From: Streptomyces sp. NBC_00286
Lineage (GTDB): Bacteria > Actinomycetota > Actinomycetes > Streptomycetales > Streptomycetaceae
Assembly (NCBI RefSeq): GCF_036173125.1
Contig: NZ_CP108054.1
Location: 1,426,001 to 1,490,000, forward strand
Direction: 5' to 3'
Length of the DNA stretch: 64,000 bases
Below the pieces are notes generated by a model that had not been told where the DNA came from, ran no database searches, and was given only the letters and a program-made list of their open reading frames with translations. The position numbers and the translations under genes are program-made. Each line of letters begins with the position of its first letter. Position 1 is the stretch's first letter. Positions 62,780 through 64,000 of the stretch are shown piece after piece.

Positions 62780-63613
62780 ATGCTGGACGTACGAGGCCTC
62801 AAGAAGGTCTACGAGGGTTCCGGTCGCCGCGTGGAAGCGGTGCGCGACCTCACGTTCACCGTCGACGCGGGCGAACTCGTCTGCCTGGTCGGCCCGTCGG
62901 GCTGCGGCAAGACGACGCTGCTGAAGTGCATGGGCGGACTGCTGACGCCCACCTCCGGCGAAGTACTGCTGGGCGGGCAGCCGGTGACTGGGCCGCCGCC
63001 CGGGATGGCTTTCGTCTTCCAGGAGTACGGGCGCAGCCTGTTCCCCTGGATGCGGGTCCGGGACAACGTCGAACTCCCCCTGAAACAGAAGAAGTTGAGC
63101 CCTTCCCGGCGGCGCGAGCTGGTCGCCGACGCCCTGGAGTCGGTCGGCCTCACCGACGCCGCGGGCGCCTACCCGTGGCAGCTGTCGGGCGGCATGCAGC
63201 AGCGCGTGGCGATCGCCCGCGCACTGGCGTACGAGCCGGATGTCCTCCTCATGGACGAGCCGTTCGCGGCGGTGGACGCCCAGACACGCGCGGACCTGGA
63301 GGACCTGGTGCGCGGCCTCTGGCAACAGCGCGGCATCACGATCCTCTTCGTGACCCACGACATCGACGAGGCGGTGTACCTCGGCGAGCGAGTCCTGATC
63401 CTCTCCACCTCCCCGACCGTCGTCCAGGAGCAACTGAAGATCGACCTGCCCGCAGAACGCGACCAGTTGCACACCAGGGTGGCCCCACGCTTCGCCGAAC
63501 TGCGCACGCATGTGTACGAGCAGATCCAGGCGGCGAAGCGCGGCAAGGCGGCGGACCTGGAGGACGCGAAGGACATGAAGGACATGAAGGCGGACGCGCC
63601 GCCAACTCACTGA
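62780..63613 (+). CDS. NitT/Tau-type ABC transporter ATPase
   Basis: 277 residues. Walker A GPSGCGKTTLL, Q-loop FQEYGRSLFPW, signature LSGGMQQRVAIARAL, Walker B DVLLMDEPFAA and switch His (VTHDIDEAV) are complete. ATG 62780 has AAAGGG 7 bp upstream; a GTG at 62756 overlapping the permease stop is possible. The C-terminus has a charged repeat (KDMKDMK). A strong hairpin follows. Confidence 0.93.
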   Translation: MLDVRGLKKVYEGSGRRVEAVRDLTFTVDAGELVCLVGPSGCGKTTLLKCMGGLLTPTSGEVLLGGQPVTGPPPGMAFVFQEYGRSLFPWMRVRDNVELPLKQKKLSPSRRRELVADALESVGLTDAAGAYPWQLSGGMQQRVAIARALAYEPDVLLMDEPFAAVDAQTRADLEDLVRGLWQQRGITILFVTHDIDEAVYLGERVLILSTSPTVVQEQLKIDLPAERDQLHTRVAPRFAELRTHVYEQIQAAKRGKAADLEDAKDMKDMKADAPPTH

Positions 63614-63647
63614 TACCTGAGCAGCCTTGGTGAATTCCGGTGCGCTA

Positions 63648-63750
63648 CCGCGCCCCTAAAGGAGGCCGCAGGCCTTCCTTTAGGGGCGCGGGGCTGTGTC
63701 AATTTGCGGCCCGCCGCGCGGGCGCGACCAGCCACGACGAGCCCGCAGCC
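63648..63750 (+). repeat. Intergenic repeat copy B with long terminator-like hairpin
   Basis: CCGCGCCCCTAAAGGAGGCC (63648-63667) and the near-complement ending GGGGCGCGG (63671-63691) form a ~20-bp stem with one bulge and a GCA loop, 34 bp past the ABC operon. It is followed by a ~59-bp tail (63692-63750) almost identical to 1571-1630. It probably terminates the operon. Confidence 0.8.
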
Positions 63751-63787
63751 AAGGAACGCACCTTGGAACCGCCCCCAAGCGGAACGC

Positions 63788-64000
63788 TCACGCCTCGGCG
63801 GCAGGCACCACGCTGAGGTGACTGGTCGCCCGCCGCACGCGCGCACCCGCACGCACCGGCCCCGTCGAGCGGCGGGCGTCTCGCAAAACGAGCGTCATGC
63901 GCGTATACCCCATGTCCTTGAGGGTCTTGGGGGTCTCCCCCACGATCCGGCAGTCGGTGCGCCCCCACCGCGGGTCCGGGTGCCACAACGGCCGTACCGC
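63788..64000 (-). CDS. Hypothetical protein, C-terminal part (runs off the window)
   Basis: The reading frame is open to the right edge. The visible 70 residues read LWHPDPRWGRTDCRIVGETP, LKDMGYTRMTLVLRDARR, then RRATSHLSVVPAAEA. The composition is protein-like, but no family is recognised and the start lies outside. Orientation is convergent with the ABC operon. Confidence 0.6.
   Translation of the reverse strand, partial: AVRPLWHPDPRWGRTDCRIVGETPKTLKDMGYTRMTLVLRDARRSTGPVRAGARVRRATSHLSVVPAAEA

Overview
The window is high-GC actinobacterial chromosome, almost certainly Streptomyces. G/C dominates third codon positions, many genes are joined by ATGA/GTGA stop-start overlaps, leucine TTA codons are rare, and families such as DUF397/DUF5753 pairs, DUF2510 proteins, MarR-controlled pca genes and a small two-domain laccase are typical of the genus. 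No rRNA, tRNA, CRISPR array, prophage or complete insertion sequence was seen.

Layout: 1-1.5 kb holds the 3' end of a NifS-like cysteine desulfurase with a TusA-like gene and an aldo/keto-reductase pseudogene. 1.6-7.7 kb holds regulators and small genes (LacI, HIT, PP2C phosphatase, VOC, DUF6355-like secreted protein, anti-sigma-type ATPase, DUF5753/DUF397 pair). 7.7-13.7 kb is an extracellular redox module: a small laccase diverging from a ThuA-sugar dehydrogenase gene, which is coupled to a cupredoxin/DUF1080 fusion gene. 13.8-18.9 kb has an MMPL exporter with a two-component system. 18.9-25.4 kb has a LigD-type polymerase, an arginine amidinotransferase-like enzyme, an Hsp20/J-protein/zinc-ribbon group, an ATP-dependent DNA ligase and a DUF3048 lipoprotein.

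25.5-32.7 kb is a complete protocatechuate branch of the beta-ketoadipate pathway (pcaIJFHGBL) with a divergent MarR regulator of PcaV type. 33-41.3 kb contains MerR and TetR regulators, a LAL-type ATPase that lacks its DNA-binding domain, a DUF2510 protein, and a PAP2/EamA pair behind a large palindromic operator. A 205-bp MITE-like element at 41.4 kb ends inside the following phospholipase C gene and supplies its stop codon. 43.8-47.9 kb has a secreted beta-helix protein and a lactate-monooxygenase-type flavoenzyme.

48.3-54.4 kb is a polyol/sugar ABC operon without its own ATPase, followed by a sorbitol-dehydrogenase-like enzyme, a DeoR regulator and a HAD phosphatase. 54.4-56.9 kb has an XRE/MmyB regulator, a cyclophilin-like lipoprotein and an SDR. 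57-60 kb is a vanillate O-demethylase operon (vanA, a 66-aa protein, vanB) convergent with an IclR regulator. 60.2-63.6 kb is a NitT/Tau-type ABC operon headed by three IclR-like inverted repeats.

Taken together, laccase, vanillate demethylase, the protocatechuate pathway and an aromatic-type IclR next to an ABC importer suggest a regional emphasis on lignin-derived aromatic compounds. The laccase/sugar-dehydrogenase/cupredoxin cluster is the best candidate for an undescribed extracellular electron-transfer system. Both window ends carry the same ~80-100 bp intergenic repeat. Functional assignments come from recognised motifs and family knowledge; no database search was run.
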